64,000 nt of DNA, from positions 148,205,830 through 148,269,829 of the forward strand of contig OY740765.1 in the NCBI GenBank assembly GCA_963513935.1, in the 5' to 3' direction. The notes under the pieces were generated by a model. It searched no databases. It was not told the DNA's origin and saw only the letters and a program-made list of their open reading frames with translations. Source of the DNA: Aphrophora alni (Eukaryota; Arthropoda; Insecta; Hemiptera; Aphrophoridae). Position numbers and translations under genes: made by a program. The first letter of the stretch is position 1. The number at the start of each line of letters is the position of its first letter. Positions 24,148 through 34,694 of this stretch are shown one piece after another.

Positions 24148-24504
24148 CTTATATCCAGTGGTACACCAATCAACACATTTAATGCATTTTGCTGACTGCA
24201 CCTTTGCTATAGAAGAATTTACATCCGTAGGAGAAACATCGCCCCTAAAATGGAAGCAACATGCGATGTACTTCCCTTTCTTCAGGTTGCACCTGACAAG
24301 TTGGTTTGACGGATCAAAGCAATCATCTGTTATTTCACTGACTGAAATATTTTTATTAAATGAATTCGTACTTGATAGTAATGGTGCATATGATATTATA
24401 GGAAAATGCATTCTTGGAAAGCTGACTAAATTTTGTTGAAACTCATTCATGTCTACGTTAAGAGATCCATTGAACCTTAAAGATGCTGTTACTGACGAAG
24501 CAAC
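24148..24504 (-). CDS. alpha-tubulin, exon 5 (residues about 247-365)
   Basis: Acceptor ATATTTCAG|GTTGCT at 24,505; donor AAG|GTAAGG at 24,147; 119 codons, phase 0 at both ends. It starts VASSVTASLRFNGSLNVDM and continues NEFQQNLVSFPRMHFP, EITDDCFDPSNQLVRC and GKYIACCFHFRGDV, ending CVDWCTTGYK. The glutamate in MNEFQ corresponds to alpha-tubulin Glu254, which drives hydrolysis of the beta-tubulin GTP across the dimer interface. Its presence suggests a polymerising, not merely relic, subunit. Divergence from the usual sequence is moderate and spread along the exon. Confidence 0.94.
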
Positions 24505-25511
24505 CTGAAATATAATAAACAAATATTTACTTTTATAACAAAATTCTAACGAACTTTTGTGATAACTTTGATCAATACTAACTCAAAGTAAACAGTGCAA
24601 AAACAGTATAGAAAGCAAAATATAAACTAATTAAAACTGTCACTAAAAATGTTGTTTTGATAGTTGTTTTTTAATTACATCAATCGTTTTGTTTTTTTTT
24701 CCAATTATTCTTGAATCCATAATTATTTTCCCCATTGAATGAAATCGGTAGAGCCAATTTTAAGACATCAGGTATTTTATAATATCTCCTATGACCGATT
24801 TTTGGTTTATTACTGATAACTCATAAAACCGGTATTTTTGGAGTGATGAGAACCAGTGCGTTATATTTGGGTCCTTTGTGTAAGTAACGATTTTGAGAAA
24901 ATTGTAATTTTGTGTTTTTATTATGGCAGCTACCTCCAAATTGAAATAAACTTCCGGAGATGTAGCCAAAATATCTTGAAAAACCTATTAATTTTTGGAT
25001 TCATCAGGGCTCAAAATGGATATATCTGTAAAAATCATGATATTGATTTTTTCACCCATCACATACTGGTAAATTTCTTTATGCTACATACAAATGAGAA
25101 TATAAAAACTGTAATAAATTAACTATGGTAATGTGGTATTTAACCAGCACCATCATTCAAAGTTTAGTAATTTTGTACAAGGTTTAATGAAACTTGTATC
25201 CATGTAATAGCCATTTATAGGATTCTTGTTGATATCTCTGCTCTAACAAGACCTGTTTCTGTATATTAAGAAACCGGAATTCATAATTACATTGATATCA
25301 AATTTTCTTAAGTAAGTTAAAAATCCAACTGTATTTTTGTATATTCAAACTGTTTATTATTGAAATCAAGAAGATATTACTCATACCTTTTACAGTTGAA
25401 ATCACGGACATCTTTTTCAATGACCCAGTATATCAACTAAACAAATATTTAATGTCTGGAAAAAAATATGATATTTAAAAATATATATTTATAATTAAAT
25501 CAATATATTAC

Positions 25512-25682
25512 CTGCCCAATGACATTATTCAGTTTGATATATTGGGGATGTTCAATATCAAGTTTCTTTGTACATATGTCATATAATGCTTCGTTATCCA
25601 TTATAAAAGCACAGTCAGAATTGTGCATGCCATTATGAGTTGACAATATGGTGTTATATGGTTCAACAATCGCACTGGAAAC
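25512..25682 (-). CDS. alpha-tubulin, exon 4 (residues about 190-246)
   Basis: Acceptor AAAATAAG|GTTTCC at 25,683 and donor GGGCAG|GTAATA at 25,511. The 57 codons read [19 protein letters not shown], then [17 protein letters not shown] and [17 protein letters not shown]. This is the alpha-tubulin segment VSTAVVEPYNSIL, DNEAIYDIC, LDIERPTYTNLNRLIGQ, including the nucleotide-contacting NEA-YD region and the LN of helix H7. Both junctions are phase 0 and join cleanly to exons 3 and 5. Confidence 0.93.
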
Positions 25683-26329
25683 CTTATTTTGGAAAACATT
25701 ATCGAATTATTATAATGATTAAACAAATTTAATTAACATTTAAATTTTATTGTGTATTACTTGTGAATATTTTAACACAATTATCTTTTTAATTCTTTGT
25801 TTTTACACACTGATGTTTTAATCTCTAATAACTTTTCCTTAGTAACTATTTTAGTTTGCTTTAAAGTATTTCTTCTTAAGAGGGTCACTTTCCTCAAATA
25901 TGGAAAAATATTTGAATTTCAGTTTTTTATTCTAAATTATAGTCAAAAATCTCTTATTTAAAATGATGTATGGTGTCTGTGTTTACGGTAATCAAAAGTG
26001 TAAAAAACAAAATTCTAGAACTAGTTTTAAGTTGTAGGAAGAAACCAAGCATAAGGTGCACTGCGATTCATGCTTATTGCCTAGCTTTCTACATACAGTA
26101 ATTACATACTACATACAATAACAACTAGTTCATTTAATAATTTTAAATACATGGGGCACATTCATAATAAATAGGGCTTCAGATTGAAAGTTTTCAAAAC
26201 AAAAATGCTACCAGATGGAAGTAAATTTGAAGGGAAAACAAAATAACGAACGTCCCAATCCAGCAGATACAATAATACTACAAAATTGCTATATTGAGAA
26301 ACTTGTCTTCTACCAAGTTTTAGCTGGTA

Positions 26330-26500
26330 CAGTAGACTCTCATAAATCTGGACTATTATGGCGGACAGCCGGTCCGGATTCCGAAAAATCCAAATTTCCT
26401 AGAGTCGGAGATAAGTCGGCAGCAGGGCCGATACGAGCGGTGATAAGTACACATGCAATCGCTATCGGCCCATGCCGATAGCCAACGACACTTGTTACAT
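26330..26500 (+). mobile_element. pogo/Tigger-like terminus, fragment
   Basis: TA followed by CAGTAGACTCTCATAAATCTGGAC and GGCGGACAGCCGG is a pogo/Tigger terminal inverted repeat (compare CAGTAGACTCCCTCTAG at 30,472). A second end and transposase coding were not found. Confidence 0.5.
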
Positions 26501-27260
26501 TCTGACACATTAACTAATGGTACTGTTACTGTAATGTACATAATACAGTACTGGACTGCAATGTAAAACATTAGCGATTTTAATTCTATCAAAAATATGC
26601 AAGCTGCAGTCTAGATTGAGTATTATCATTTAGCATCATCCAATGTGGGCACAACATGCCCTATGCCCAAAGACAAGGACACATGGTGTCAGTTGTATAT
26701 TGCAACATGAAAGCCGAAAAGTGTCAAGATCAGCTTCAAAAGAAAATAGAGCTTCCAAACATAAATTAGAGAGAAAAACTTAAGATGAATATGAGGAAAG
26801 GAAGGAGATAATCCCTCATATGCTCCAGCATGTATTGAAAGGGAAAAATGGGTTTATTGAATAGTTTTATTCCACCTATTTACTTATTTTTTAGTTTTTT
26901 GCTGTTTTCCAAAGTTGTCAGGAATGGAAAAAGATATCTCAATGAATGACTTTTTTTAATTGTTCAGGAAAACATTTGCTATTGACAGAAATATAAACCA
27001 CTTTATAACCTCAACAATTTGTTTTGTAAAAATATATTTCCAAGTTTAAACTGTATAACAAAAAAAAAAAAAAACTGTATTCATCTTTAACTGTTTCTGA
27101 TAAAAGGAACATAATATGTTATATTATAAAGATAGGAGAAGAGTAGCCCCCTTAAAACACAGAGATCAGCTAAAACAATTTCTGTGTGTGTCAATATTGT
27201 AAGCCTAGCAGTGCAGATATTACAAGAAAACCCCAATGTTAATAACTTTAAAAAAATAAA

Positions 27261-27545
27261 TTGCAAAAACTCCTTTCTGATTGCCAATATGGTTTTATGA
27301 AGTGTAATTCAATAAGAGATGCTGTAATGAGGCTTATTAGATTTACAACCCAAGCGGTGTACAATAGAAAACAGGTTCCAAGTATATTTCTTGATCTGAG
27401 TGAATTGTTCGACTGTATTGATTTTGAAATACTTTTTAATCAATTGGAAAATTTGTGTATAAGAGGTATCCTACTTAAATTTGATTATATCATACATACC
27501 AAATAGGCTTCAACATGTTGAGGTGGCTGGAGTTTTTTCTAGTGA
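27261..27545 (+). pseudogene. non-LTR retrotransposon reverse transcriptase fragment
   Basis: The frame from 27,261 gives LLSDCQYGFMKCNSIRDAV, then IFLDLSELFDCIDFEIL and LENLCIRGILLKF, with SYIPNRLQHVEVAGV in the next frame. Canonical LINE RT has QYGFRK-RST-DAV, FLDLSKAFD-VDH-ILL-KLE-YGIRG and SYL-NR-Q-V. The first catalytic aspartate block (FLDLS-LFD) is kept. The YADD block is missing and the frame decays after 27,545. A short 5'- and 3'-truncated fragment. Confidence 0.7.
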
Positions 27546-27960
27546 TATGATTAATAAATTTGGAGTTTTTAATCTTGTATTGTTTTTTATTGTAGGTACC
27601 GATTGTATCACAAGAAGTCGCTATTTTTTAATTAATATGGCAGACATATGGAACATTCTAAAAACTTTGATAGATATGTAAAAAAAAGAACCCTTGAGTT
27701 TAATTTTTTTATGCTCTATTAAATTAAAATGGCGGAATAACAAAATAATTGTACGTTTTCATCAAAACTATTATATTTGCATAACCATTACAAATTTTTA
27801 ATTTGCTGATAACATGAATATATCTTAATTTTATAACATTTATCTGTATAACTTAATAAAGAAAAGTAAAAAAAGAGTGTACCTCTTCATGGTACAACCC
27901 ACACAGAACATTTCACGATAGTTTTCACACTTTAGGAATATATTTCATTAGTCAAAATAA

Positions 27961-28158
27961 TTACTGCCAATTCTGTAGAGAACACGTGACCTTGAAACTG
28001 CTTTGGCCTACAGCTTTTACAGTTGTGATGGTGTAATACCCAATTTTTGAATTTTGCTTTGGTGTCAAAATATCAGCTGATTGGAAAAGGATTTTTATGA
28101 TTGGTTGAAAGAAAGACTTGTTTACACTGATGACCGACGGTACTTGATAGAATTCCAT
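27961..28158 (-). pseudogene. Penelope-like ORF, N-terminal 65 residues
   Basis: The ATG at 28,158 follows a terminal repeat by about 40 bases and opens MEFYQVPSVISVNKSFFQPI. The same start occurs at 5,110. The frame stays open for 65 codons and then stops. No reverse transcriptase motifs are reached before the element ends, so the copy is broken. Confidence 0.5.
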
Positions 28159-28212
28159 TTTACCAAATAAAACACACTTTTTCTTTTGTATAATTCTATA
28201 ATTTATTTGGTC

Positions 28213-28253
28213 TAGCCGACCATGGTTTCGCCAGTTACGGCATTGACGAGGCT
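28213..28253 (-). ncRNA. hammerhead-like motif in inverted Penelope terminus (family A)
   Basis: Minus strand: AGCC, linker TCGTCAAT, GCC-GTAACT-GGC, GAAA, CCATGG, TC, GGCT. Helix I (AGCC/GGCT), helix II (GCC/GGC) and a two- or three-pair helix III (CC-AT-GG) are all possible. The linker is not CUGANGA. Confidence 0.42.
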
Positions 28254-28429
28254 CTTACAAGACTAAATACAATACACATCATAACTATTATAAAAGGTTG
28301 AGAAAGGCAGGAAATTCCCGTTAACAAACAAAGCACATCATTTAAATTCTATTAACTCGGCGATACAATTTACTATGAAAGTAGGACAGAGTAATCAAAT
28401 TAATTTTTTAGATCTCACAATTAAAATCA

Positions 28430-29038
28430 ATGATGGTAAGGGATAATTTCAGCATTTTTAGGAAACCTACATTTAGTGACAACATTATACATGTTACATC
28501 ACAACATCCTTATAATCATAAATTAGCTGCTTTTCATAGTATGTTGTATCGCCTCATTAATATTCCTATGTCTAATGATGATTTTTGTACTGAGCTTGTA
28601 TGTATTAAACAAATAGCCATTAATAATGGTTATGAGGTTAATCTCATTGATAAAATGTTAAAAAGAAAATTAAAAAATAAGGCTAAATCCTTTATTTTTC
28701 CAATAGTCAATTCTAATAATTCCACACAAAAGTGGCGTAGAATTAACTATTTTGGTAAAGTTAACCATGCAGTTGGTAAAGTTTTAGAAAAGAAAAAACA
28801 CTGTAAACCAGCTTATTGTTGTAAACAAAATTTAGGAAAGATGTTAGTAAATTCCAAAGATAAAATAGAAAAAATGCAAAAAAGTGGTGTGTATAAACTG
28901 ACATGTAGTATTTGTAATGCTGCTTATGTTGGCCAAACAGGCCGTAGTTTTAAGTGTAGGTTAGGTGAGCATGAAAGGAGTGGACGGTTAGGTTATAATG
29001 ATTCTAGTTTTTCTAACCATTTAAAAATCATGCACTGA
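28430..29038 (+). pseudogene. Penelope-like ORF: end of RT thumb region and GIY-YIG endonuclease
   Basis: 202 codons beginning within an interrupted ORF. The opening, FSIFRKPTFSDNIIHVTSQH then HPYNHKLAAFHSMLYRLI, is the region following the reverse transcriptase in Penelope. At about residues 155-190, SGVYKLTCSICNAAYVGQTG followed by RSFKCRLGEH is the GIY-YIG nuclease core (GVYKL--YVGQTGRS---R--EH). Penelope-like elements use this nuclease to nick target DNA. The RT catalytic YxDD part upstream is gone and the C-terminal tail is in another frame from 29,040, so this is a defective copy. Confidence 0.85.
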
Positions 29039-29039
29039 C

Positions 29040-29222
29040 AGATTTTTATTCTAATGTTAATTTTGAAATTCTACATGTGAACGTAAAAAGTAGAAAATTA
29101 AATGTTTTGGAAATTTTAGAAATTAAGAGACTTTTGTGTAATGATGCTAATCTAGTTTTAAATGACCAAACGGAATTTTTGTCATTTTCTCCTTTACTTC
29201 AACCTCTATTCAAGGTTGGTTA
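29040..29222 (+). pseudogene. Penelope-like ORF C-terminal tail (frameshifted)
   Basis: The shifted frame reads FEILHVNVKSRKLNVLEILE and ends in PLLQPLFKVG before TAA. It is the counterpart of the frame at 4,729-4,914. A stop just before 29,040 separates it from the GIY-YIG frame. Confidence 0.65.
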
Positions 29223-29347
29223 ATACCTGTGTGAATGACCTGTGGGGTTTTACCCCCGAGTCTTTGTGCTTTGTTTGTTAACGGGAATTTCCTGCCTTTC
29301 TCAACCTTTTATAATAGTTATGATGTGTATTGTATTTAGTCTTGTAA

Positions 29348-29388
29348 GAGCCTCATCAATGCCGTAACTGGCGAAACCATGGTCGGCT
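29348..29388 (+). ncRNA. hammerhead-like motif in 3' Penelope terminus (family A)
   Basis: GAGCC, linker TCATCAAT, GCC-GTAACT-GGC, GAAA, CCATGG, TC, GGCTAG. It is identical to the 28.2- and 51.1-kb copies except A for G within the linker. Confidence 0.42.
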
Positions 29389-29430
29389 AGACCAAATAAA
29401 TTATAAAATTTTACAAAAGAAAACGTGTGT

Positions 29431-30470
29431 TTTATTTGTGAAAGAAAGACGACGTAAGTCAAGTTGATGTCTGTAAATAACATTTGAAATAAGGGAAAGA
29501 GAAATTAAAATACATTTCCAAAAATATGTATTTAAAATAAATAATGTTTATTTTTAAGATAGAATGAGTATTGGAGTGAAATTTTGTGTATGTAAAAGCG
29601 AGAGTGTGTGTTACCAGGCAAGAATAAATTTTTACAATGTCCGTGGAACTTGAAAGGTGAACCCTGTACTAGGATGGTAAGTGTGCAAGCTCAAGGTTAA
29701 TATTTAGTCGGAAGAGGGAGTCCAAAGTGAACGGACGTAGTTTTGTGAGTGTTGAAAGAAACATTTGGAGGACAATGAAATTTGTTTTTGAGTGATTTTT
29801 TGAACTTATGAACAATGTAATTTAATGTTTAAGAGTCTGGAGATGGCGTTTGAGGTGAGCGGACGTATTTTTGAGTCTTAGACAGCGTTCAAAGTAATCG
29901 GACATAATTTTTAGTAGTAATCGGAACAATGTGCCGCTTTCAAAAAAGTGAAAACAAGTAATATTAACAATGACCGTTGTTGGGAGTGTTGTTGAAAGGT
30001 GATTTCGAGAGACAGACAAGTTTTCATATTGAACATTATGCAAACAGTGACGGAGTTATCATCAGGAAACTAACACATCAGCGAACTGCAATGAACAATC
30101 TTTCCTTCAATATAGGATTGGTAACTGGTGTTAAAATACACCCAAAATTAAATATTGTAAAACCACTTTAGATTAATTATTGTTTGATGTTTTAGTTATA
30201 ACTTTAATGATTTTGATACTTTCTTTTTATAATTACTTTAAAAAAATTTAACGATGGCTACTAAAAACAATAATTTTGTTGAAATAAAATAATTTCAAAA
30301 TACTTAAAATAAATAAGCTCAATTAACTCATTTAATGAATAATTTTCTAGAAGTTGCAACTCAACATTTAAACTAAAGATTCAATATTTTGACATTCTTA
30401 AAAGGTAAAACATAAACATAAAAAATAAAAGTATAATGTTTAATTTAGTACACTGATAATAAATTTATGT
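29431..30470. other. unassigned intron DNA
   Basis: Contains repeated words such as AACGGACGTA and AATCGGACATA (29,730-29,910) but no recognised protein or terminal repeats. Confidence 0.35.
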
Positions 30471-30471
30471 A

Positions 30472-31512
30472 CAGTAGACTCCCTCTAGTTCGGCCACCTT
30501 GGGACCGGACCACTGGCCGGACTTCAAAATGGCCGGACTATCCGGATATACTATCAAAATTTAAAATATCCCTATTAAATACATTACCTATGCTTAAGAA
30601 TCAACAAAAGACATTGTTTAAACATTTTTACAACGTTATGTAGGCCTACTTACCAAAGAGAAGATTTTGACGTCTCTTGGTTGAATTGTCATGTTGTGCT
30701 ACTCATAGATACGTTTTTGCAACACATATTAAAAAGTAAATACCGATACCATACTAAGGATAAAACTGAACAAAAAAACACATTACAGTACGTACTGTAA
30801 AAACAAACCAGAAATGTATTTGAGGAAATTAATGTACAACATGTATTACTTGACTCATAACCTATAAAAATTAAAAGAAATGTATTACTTGACTCATAAC
30901 CTATAAAAATTAAAAGAAATCCGTTATTTTCTTTTGCTTTTTCTGATTAAGAGTGTTTGTGAAAGCATAGTCACACCATTTTCTCATAAACATCACGTCA
31001 ACAATTGTTGCAGCGGCTTTGGACCAATTCACCTTTATCTAGACGCTCTAGGATACTGAGTTTTTGTTCCATTGTCACAAGCGTATGTTTACGTTTTTCA
31101 CTCATTTTAGAAAACATTTTTCTCAAAGCTAACTCGTACACGTACAACTTACACTTACTCACAACGTTCACTCCCGAAAACAGTCCTACATACTAAACAG
31201 CAAAAAACATTCACACACGAAATTACAGATCAATCAATCTCACTGTACACTACATACTACATATAACCAAACCGTTTGTCACAGGTTAAGTGCGACCGAC
31301 CAATTACAAGTTTGCCCATAAACTAAACTGACATACAGTAAATAGTTTACTGTACAGTACTTCTACGGCCGGAGTAGACTAAAACATTCAAGATAAAAGA
31401 TAAACGTGACGTGACATTCAAGGCGACGTGACGGATATGACTCACCCTCCTAGGACCGGCTGAACCATCTGGCGGCCGATCCAGTCGAAGCCGAACTAGA
31501 GGGCGTCTACTG
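30472..31512. mobile_element. pogo/Tigger element, internally deleted, TA target site
   Basis: Ends are CAGTAGACTCCCTCTAGTTC at 30,472 and its near-complement GAACTAGAGGGCGTCTACTG ending at 31,512. Each is flanked by TA (30,470-30,471; 31,513-31,514). The 1,041-bp length is less than half that of an autonomous Tigger. The minus strand carries the first and last parts of a transposase (30,910-31,117). The subterminal regions are rich in GGCCGGAC and CCGGAC words. Confidence 0.88.
30910..31117 (-). pseudogene. Tigger transposase, N-terminus joined to C-terminus by deletion
   Basis: From 31,105 the minus strand reads MSEKRKHTLVTMEQKLSIL then ERLDKGELVQ, the psq helix-turn-helix start of pogo/Tigger transposase. 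After a frame change, the end reads AFTNTLNQKKQKKITDFF and stops at 30,910. KITDFF-like endings are usual for Tigger C-termini. The CENP-B HTH and the DDE catalytic core that belong between them are missing, so the product could not transpose. It could at most bind DNA. Confidence 0.78.
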
Positions 31513-31776
31513 TACTTGTTCAATAATGTGTTTAATAAAGAATGTTCAGTTTCAGGAAAACAAATAAGGACTTCTTATTTACTGTTAAACCACTGTAAAG
31601 TACGCTTAAAAAGAATCATGACCCTGAGAATTTTAATAACAAGTGATAATTGAATTTTTTTTTTACTTTTTCAAAATTGGTGAGTTAAAGCTGAGCAATT
31701 TATTTCAATTCTTTTCTTTTTTTTTAATTGGTTAGCAATAGAAGTTTCCCCTCACATTTTTATATTACATTACAAT

Positions 31777-31796
31777 TGGCGATCCAACTTGGGGGC
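31777..31796 (+). other. putative primer-binding site
   Basis: TGGCGATCCAACTTGGGGGC directly follows the first LTR-like repeat and resembles the TGGCG-CCAAC-TGGGG primer sites of insect gypsy-type elements. Confidence 0.5.
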
Positions 31797-32019
31797 TATT
31801 TGTTTATATTTAATAATATAAGCAAATAAGTCGAAAAAGCAAGTGGTTTTTGGTAAATTAAGAAGTTCTTAAACAAAAGTAAGAATATTCATAATAATAA
31901 GTAGAATAATAAGAATAATTCTCTCTGAAATTTTAAAAATAAGTAAATGATAAGTAAACAAATAATTTAAAACAATTAACTCTAAACTTACCGAATTTAA
32001 AGTCTAAATAATATTCAAA

Positions 32020-32302
32020 GTGGAAGGTACGATAAATAATAATCTAAAAAGTGAAAAAGAGAGGGTAATGAGAGAGTTTAAAGCAATGAAACAAGAAGCT
32101 GATAAATATTTTGGAAATGTAAGTAAATGTTTTAGAAAAGGAGATTTGAAAATAGATGAAATTGGTAATAGAACTGAACAATGGTGTATAGAATTAAGAA
32201 GGGATGAATTGGATGAACGTTGGCATGTAGGTTTAAGACGGGATGAGATAGGTAGGGAAATAGAATCAAAAGAAATAACAAAGATGTTACATGCTGTATT
32301 AA
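32020..32302 (+). pseudogene. gag-like ORF, 5' part (broken by piggyBac)
   Basis: The frame from 32,020 is strongly charged: MEGTINNNLKSEKERVMREF, then RREL-type repeats (IELRRDELDERWHVGLRRDE). It suggests a coiled coil. Its position about 240 bases after the primer-binding site fits gag. It runs into the piggyBac TTAA at 32,299 and resumes in a compatible reading after 33,332. No zinc knuckle is visible. The assignment rests on position and composition only. Confidence 0.4.
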
Positions 32303-33331
32303 CACGTTAAGTGCCAAGCCAGTTGTGCCACTTTTATCATACAGTGCCAACTTTAAAAAAAAAACATTTTAATAACATAACCTGTATATAAGTGGTCTTA
32401 TGGTTATATGGAGAACTGATTTTTTGAGAAATTGTTTTAAAAAACATTCAAAAAAAATGATCGGCCGATCGGCCCGGCATGTCATTTTGAATACCATATT
32501 TTGTTTGGAATTTGACGTGTCGGCCGATTGGCCGACCGTACTTTTAATCGATTTCCTAGGATAATTTAAGTCTGTGATGTTGGTACCACATGACTCAGTG
32601 GTGGGAAACGCGTTGAGTAACTGCACGTAAACATCAAGTCGACATGGTTCAAACTGGAAAGCGGGATCGAAAAGGAAATGTCATTTTCAAGCCTCTTGCA
32701 ATAACAGAGTACAATGAGCAAAAACCCGGCTTCGATGTTGCTGATCAAATGTCGTCGTACAACTCAGCAGTACGAAAAACACTAAGATGGTATCATAAAG
32801 TTGCAGTACATACATTTACTAATTGGCACCTACATTGTAAATGCTTGGCTCGCTTACAAAAGCAATGTACCGCAACACCATTACTTGTCAATAACAGATT
32901 TTAAATGCTTTCATTTTGCTTTCAAAATGCTTTCATCTTACAGTTTAGACAGTAATAATATAAATAAATGATTTAAAAAAAGTTAATTGTAAATAAATAA
33001 CATTGTTAAACAGTTTTAAAAATTGCTTTCCAATTTTGTAATTGTTTAATGTTTTAACAAAAATATGCAAAATTTATTATTTTGCTTACCGTAATAGTTA
33101 ACTTTTATACGTTTATTTTAAAAAAATATAACAACTGTAGAATATTCTTACTGTATATTACTTGTTTTAATTTTAGTGTATGTGTTTTCTGCTAGGTTGC
33201 AACACTTCCTGATAAAGGACTCTAAAATAAAATCTTGCATTGACGGGAGTGTCGTACCGATCGGCCGACACGCCACTTTAACTATGAGCTTGCTGTTGTA
33301 CCGATCGCCCCCCCCCATGGCACTTAACGTG
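32303..33331 (+). mobile_element. piggyBac-type element, internally deleted, TTAA target site
   Basis: Terminal repeats CACGTTAAGTGCC at 32,303 and GGCACTTAACGTG ending at 33,331 are exact complements, each flanked by TTAA (32,299-32,302; 33,332-33,335). Subterminal GGCCGATCGGCC-type words occur near both ends. A transposase fragment sits at 32,644-32,904. It split an older gag-like ORF. Confidence 0.92.
32644..32904 (+). pseudogene. piggyBac transposase fragment
   Basis: The frame gives KPLAITEYNEQKPGFDVADQ, then MSSYNSAVRKTLRWYHKVAV and FTNWHLHCKCLAR. Canonical piggyBac has KP--V-DYN--M-GVD--DQ--SYY---RK--KWW-K-F and N----N. The aspartates of GFDVADQ include the last catalytic Asp region of the DDD triad. 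Only about 85 residues remain of roughly 550-600, so it is inactive. Confidence 0.85.
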
Positions 33332-33335
33332 TTAA

Positions 33336-33628
33336 AAGTAAGAAATGAGATTTATACAAAAATGGCAAGTAGATTAGCAATAAAAGTAAATATTGATTTT
33401 CAATTAAAGGTATTTATCAAGAATAGTCAAACTGAAGTAACAAAGAATGTTTGTGTGAATGATTGTGTTATAAGAACTAATAATAATGTAAACAATGGGA
33501 TATGTAATAATAAGGAAAATGTAGAACTTAAGGGAAATGGTGGAGTTAACAACAGTTTAAGTGAAGATGAGAAGAAAGAACAAAAGTTAGAATTATTTTT
33601 TAAAAAGGTAAAAAAAAAAAATTTTTAA
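33336..33628 (+). pseudogene. gag-like ORF, 3' part after the piggyBac
   Basis: It begins LKVRNEIYTKMASRLAIKVN and is rich in N, K and E (SLSEDEKKEQKLELFFKK). The composition matches the 5' part at 32,020-32,302, and the TTAA lies at the joint. It ends at 33,628, and similar lysine/asparagine-rich translation continues to about 33,795. Confidence 0.4.
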
Positions 33629-33794
33629 GATGTGAGTAAAGAATTAAAACAATGAAATAAAGAGTTAAGACAAGATAGATTAAATAAAATAAATAATGTA
33701 GGTGAGGCTAGTAATCTTGTAAACAAAGAACAAATAAATAAGAGTGATTGTATGAATGAGAATGAAGCTAAAATAAATAAATCTAAAAATGATT

Positions 33795-34039
33795 ATTGGC
33801 CACAGCGTCGGTCCAATGTAGCCGACAGGTTCATTTACAGTATCATTTTCGTTATAAAAAAACCATGTCGGTCCGATATGACCGACACCGTTATAGGTAT
33901 TTATTAGTGTGAAAACACCATTTTAGGGTGTTAACATGATATTGCAATACAAATAATTTACCTGTGTAGGTAAAACTTGCTTGGCATGTTTTGGCACTTG
34001 ACCGCGAAAAAGCTCATAATACACCTGGCAGTTAAAGTG
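33795..34039. mobile_element. piggyBac-family remnant (one end)
   Basis: The right end GGCAGTTAAAGTG is followed by TTAA (34,040-34,043) and is close to the CACGTTAAGTGCC and CGCGTTAGCTGCC termini. TCGGTCCGATATGACCGACA lies inside, as in the MITEs at 34.7 and 59.3 kb. The left terminus is not present. Confidence 0.5.
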
Positions 34040-34694
34040 TTAAAGATGTTTTTTTTGAAATTGTAAAGACATTCAGTGAAGTTTAGGGGGTTAGAATGGT
34101 CAGATTACAAAAGTAGGTCAGTAGTTGAAATAATGTGTGTGAGAGGGGGAAATTAGCAAAACAAACTGTTAATCAAAAACATGTTAGGACTTAGGGACAA
34201 TTTCAAAAAGAAATTTAGTGTTAGGATGATGTCTAACTCAAAAGAAAGTTATAATAGAAAAGTTATGTTTGTAAAGGTTGCTAGGATAAGAGTTAACCTA
34301 AGAAAGAAATAAATGTATACAAAAATGTATGGACTAATCGGTAATCACAGAAAGAAATAAATTATCTGTATCTAGGTCGTATTGAATAACAAATTTAGGA
34401 ATGAATAATTTAAATAGTAATAATTGTAATAATTTAAAAAGTTTTGAAGTCATACGGATGTGAGTAAGGAATTAATATTAGATAAAAGTTTTGTGATTAT
34501 TAGATTTAAGATAAATGGACTGTAGAATAAAATATTTACTCCAAGAGCTAGGTTTTGTATATAACAATCTTAGATAGCTGAGCAATTTATTTCAATTCTT
34601 AATTTTTTATTGGCTAGCAAAAGTAAGTTCCCCTTTTATTTTTTATATTACAATGGTAAAAGATTTCTTTCTTAAATAATTACCCTTGTATTAA

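Larger units (their letters stand above)
27961..29430. mobile_element. Penelope-like element (family A), head-to-head partial copies
   Basis: On the minus side, 28,300 to 27,961 carries a terminal repeat, then TTGGTAAA and an ATG (28,158) opening MEFYQVPSV. On the plus side, 28,400-29,430 carries the GIY-YIG ORF, its C-terminus, a 3' UTR and the same terminal repeat. The shared terminus (GTTAACGGGAATTTCCTGCC through CGAAACCATGGTCGGCTAGACC) is inverted between the sides for about 180 bases. This is the partial inverted-terminus arrangement known for Penelope-like elements. Confidence 0.8.
31689..34654 (+). mobile_element. LTR retrotransposon, gag-like part only, with piggyBac insertions
   Basis: A direct repeat of about 85 bases (AGCTGAGCAATTTATTTCAATTC ... 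ATATTACAAT) occurs at 31,689-31,776 and 34,576-34,654. Right after the first copy, TGGCGATCCAACTTGGGGGC at 31,777 looks like a tRNA primer-binding site of Ty3/gypsy type. A lysine/glutamate-rich ORF follows (32,020) and is interrupted by a piggyBac. Only the 3' ends of the LTRs are recognised, and no pol was seen, so this is a deleted or non-autonomous element. Confidence 0.5.
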
